A stretch of DNA of 7,051 nucleotides from Chloroflexota bacterium (GTDB lineage Bacteria; Chloroflexota; Limnocylindria; QHBO01): NCBI GenBank assembly GCA_020848055.1, contig JADLBB010000092.1, positions 1-7,051 of the forward strand, written 5' to 3'. The notes beneath the pieces were generated by a model. That model did not search any database. It was given only the letters and a program-made list of their open reading frames with translations, and was not told the DNA's origin. Below are positions 6,237 through 7,051 of this stretch, in pieces (position 1 is the stretch's first letter; every line of letters begins with the position of its first letter). The position numbers were made by a program, and so were the translations under genes.

Positions 6237-6515
6237 TCAGCCATCCGGAAGCCAGCGTCGGGCATGGTGCTTTGGAACCGGCTTGTCCCGTGGAACTGGG
6301 CGGACCGCGCGACGGGAGTCGAGGACGGCCTTGCAGCCAGGCTGTGCGATCTGCGCCTCCAACGCGTTGGCTTGACCAACGCTATCAGTGTCGCCTGCGG
6401 CAAACCATCGAACGAGGGTTACCGCGTCGGTCATCGCCAGGTTGGCACCCTGACCCTGGAAGCGGTGCCACCCGGCTGCGGATAGACGAAGAAGGACGAT
6501 CCGGAGCGACCCAGC
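6237..6515 (-). pseudogene. Probable remnant of a FAD-dependent monooxygenase (C-terminal flavin-binding part)
   Basis: Reading the minus strand from just after an in-frame TGA (6516-6518) gives RIVLL, then 11 residues, then GQGANLAMTDAV and VRWFAAGD. In aromatic-hydroxylase-type flavin monooxygenases the same order is RVxLLGDAAH...GQGANLAxEDA, with 11 residues between LL and GQGAN; that spacing is kept exactly. The GD and H of the GDAAH motif, which contact FAD, are lost: the segment reads RLSAA. No N-terminal GxGxxG dinucleotide-binding half exists upstream, and sequence after about codon 50 no longer looks like the family. I read this as a decayed fragment of a lost gene. Chance resemblance is the alternative, since the match is short. 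Confidence 0.42.
6364..6382. repeat. Perfect 7-bp inverted repeat in the spacer
   Basis: GCGTTGG (6364-6370) and CCAACGC (6376-6382) are exact reverse complements around a 5-base CTTGA centre. No T tract follows on either side, so termination is unlikely. The size and symmetry would fit a dimeric regulator site, but it lies about 350 bases before the exporter start and inside the suspected pseudogene, so it could equally be accidental. Confidence 0.3.
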
Positions 6516-6719
6516 TCATGAAGTAGCTGACCGCCAGAAGTGGATGGAAGGCCCATGACCACTGGCTCGGTTGGTCGTTGGATCAGCCGCGTTCACGGGT
6601 AGCGACATCCCCATTTCTGATGTTATTCGGGCCAACCCCAACCTCGCGCTTCGGGCCGGCTCCGATGCGGGGCACGTGGCACGGCCACACGCTGGCGCCA
6701 TGACCAACCTTTCTACCGC

Positions 6720-6724
6720 GAGGA
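6720..6724 (+). promoter_or_regulatory. Shine-Dalgarno site fixing the exporter ATPase start
   Basis: GAGGA ends 5 bases before ATG 6730. An in-frame ATG at 6700 would add ten residues but has no ribosome site in front of it, and those residues are not part of the ABC domain. ATG 6730 is therefore preferred. Confidence 0.6.
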
Positions 6725-6729
6725 CCGAC

Positions 6730-7051
6730 ATGACACCCGCGATCTCGGCCAGCGGCCTCGGCAAACGATATGGCGCCGTGGCGGCCTTGACCGACCTGAC
6801 CCTGGATGTTCCAGCGGGCTCGATCTTCGGGTTCCTGGGCCCGAACGGTGCCGGCAAGACGACGGCACTCAAGCTACTGGCCGGACTCACCCGCCCGACC
6901 GCCGGAGAGGCGTCAATCAATGGCGTGCCGGTGGGCCTGCAGGGCCCGCATCGTGCTCACATCGGCTACCTGGCCCAGGAGCCGCGCTTCTACGGCTGGA
7001 TGACCGGCCGGGAGACCCTGGCCTACGTCGCCAGCTTCTACGACGTCACCC
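6730..7051 (+). CDS. ABC-2 type exporter ATP-binding protein, 5' part only
   Basis: The first 107 codons of an ABC ATPase, cut by the window edge. Tyr14 in GKRYGAVAAL is the A-loop aromatic residue that stacks on adenine. Walker A is GPNGAGKTT at 37-45, preceded by GSIFGFLG, and the LLAGLTRPTAGEASINGV segment that follows is typical. The Q-loop is Gln83 in IGYLAQEP, followed by FYGWMTGRETL. The GFLGPNGAGKTT and MTGRETL style is that of ABC-2 (CcmA/DrrA-like) exporters, which couple ATP hydrolysis in the cytosol to a separate membrane permease moving drugs, lipids or polymers outward. The signature motif, Walker B and the permease gene would lie beyond the window. The substrate cannot be told. 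Confidence 0.92.
   Translation, partial: MTPAISASGLGKRYGAVAALTDLTLDVPAGSIFGFLGPNGAGKTTALKLLAGLTRPTAGEASINGVPVGLQGPHRAHIGYLAQEPRFYGWMTGRETLAYVASFYDVT

Larger units (their letters stand above)
6141..6729. other. Gene-poor spacer of about 590 bases
   Basis: No intact gene is supported here. Several open frames of 60-110 codons occur on both strands, but they lack ribosome sites and recognisable protein patterns. The region holds a hairpin after the upstream operon, a probable flavin-monooxygenase remnant on the minus strand, a perfect 7-bp inverted repeat, and the leader of the exporter gene. A TGTTATTC stretch at about 6621-6628 is a possible extended -10 for that gene, without a clear -35. 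Confidence 0.6.

Noticed and set aside
6405..6413. GTTCGATGG on the minus strand, like a tRNA T-loop
   Set aside because: The flanking five-base arms do not pair, and no acceptor stem or anticodon arm can be built around it.
6159..6485. 108-codon plus-strand frame in the spacer
   Set aside because: No ribosome site, no recognisable domain, and it lies opposite the better-supported monooxygenase remnant.
6516..6920. 134-codon minus-strand frame spanning the exporter gene start
   Set aside because: More than 190 bases lie opposite the Walker A region of the ABC ATPase; the rest shows no recognisable protein.
1..7051. CRISPR array, insertion sequence, or phage elements
   Set aside because: No regularly spaced direct repeats, transposase motifs or terminal repeats with target duplications were seen.

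Overview
The window is GC-rich bacterial chromosomal DNA with tightly packed genes, real Shine-Dalgarno sites (GGAGGT, AAGGAG, GAGGA) and one GTG start. The gene set (ArsA ATPase with an Hsp20-like tail, DmdA-like GcvT paralog, uronate-dehydrogenase-like SDR, Ser/Cys proline-racemase homologue) would suit an uncultured Chloroflexota- or Actinomycetota-type lineage. That assignment is inference; there is no rRNA or tRNA in the window to settle it.

Region 1 (29-1922, minus strand): an SDR oxidoreductase resembling uronate dehydrogenase is followed, 79 bases downstream on the same strand, by a proline racemase/hydroxyproline epimerase family enzyme. The two could be co-transcribed and suggest small-molecule catabolism of sugar acids and hydroxyproline-like compounds. 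A GC-rich inverted repeat lies between them.

Region 2 (1923-3317, plus strand): a Bcr/CflA-type major facilitator efflux transporter diverges from the SDR across a 138-base spacer and may be leaderless.

Region 3 (3331-4512, minus strand): a folate-dependent GcvT/DmdA-family methyltransferase or demethylase converges on the transporter gene, with only 13 bases between their stop codons. No glycine-cleavage partner genes are present.

Region 4 (4645-6140, plus strand): a two-gene operon diverges from the DmdA-like gene. It holds an ArsA/Get3-type ATPase with a C-terminal Hsp20-like domain, and a translationally coupled 101-residue helical protein (ATGA overlap). This pair is the most interesting unit in the window: an ATP-driven switch fused to a chaperone fold, with a dedicated small partner of unknown function.

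Region 5 (6141-6729): about 590 bases with no convincing intact gene. It contains a hairpin just after the operon, a decayed fragment that looks like the C-terminal FAD-binding part of a flavin monooxygenase (minus strand), and a perfect 7-bp inverted repeat.

Region 6 (6730-end, plus strand): the start of an ABC-2 type exporter ATPase, cut by the window edge. The first 28 bases of the window show no supportable feature.
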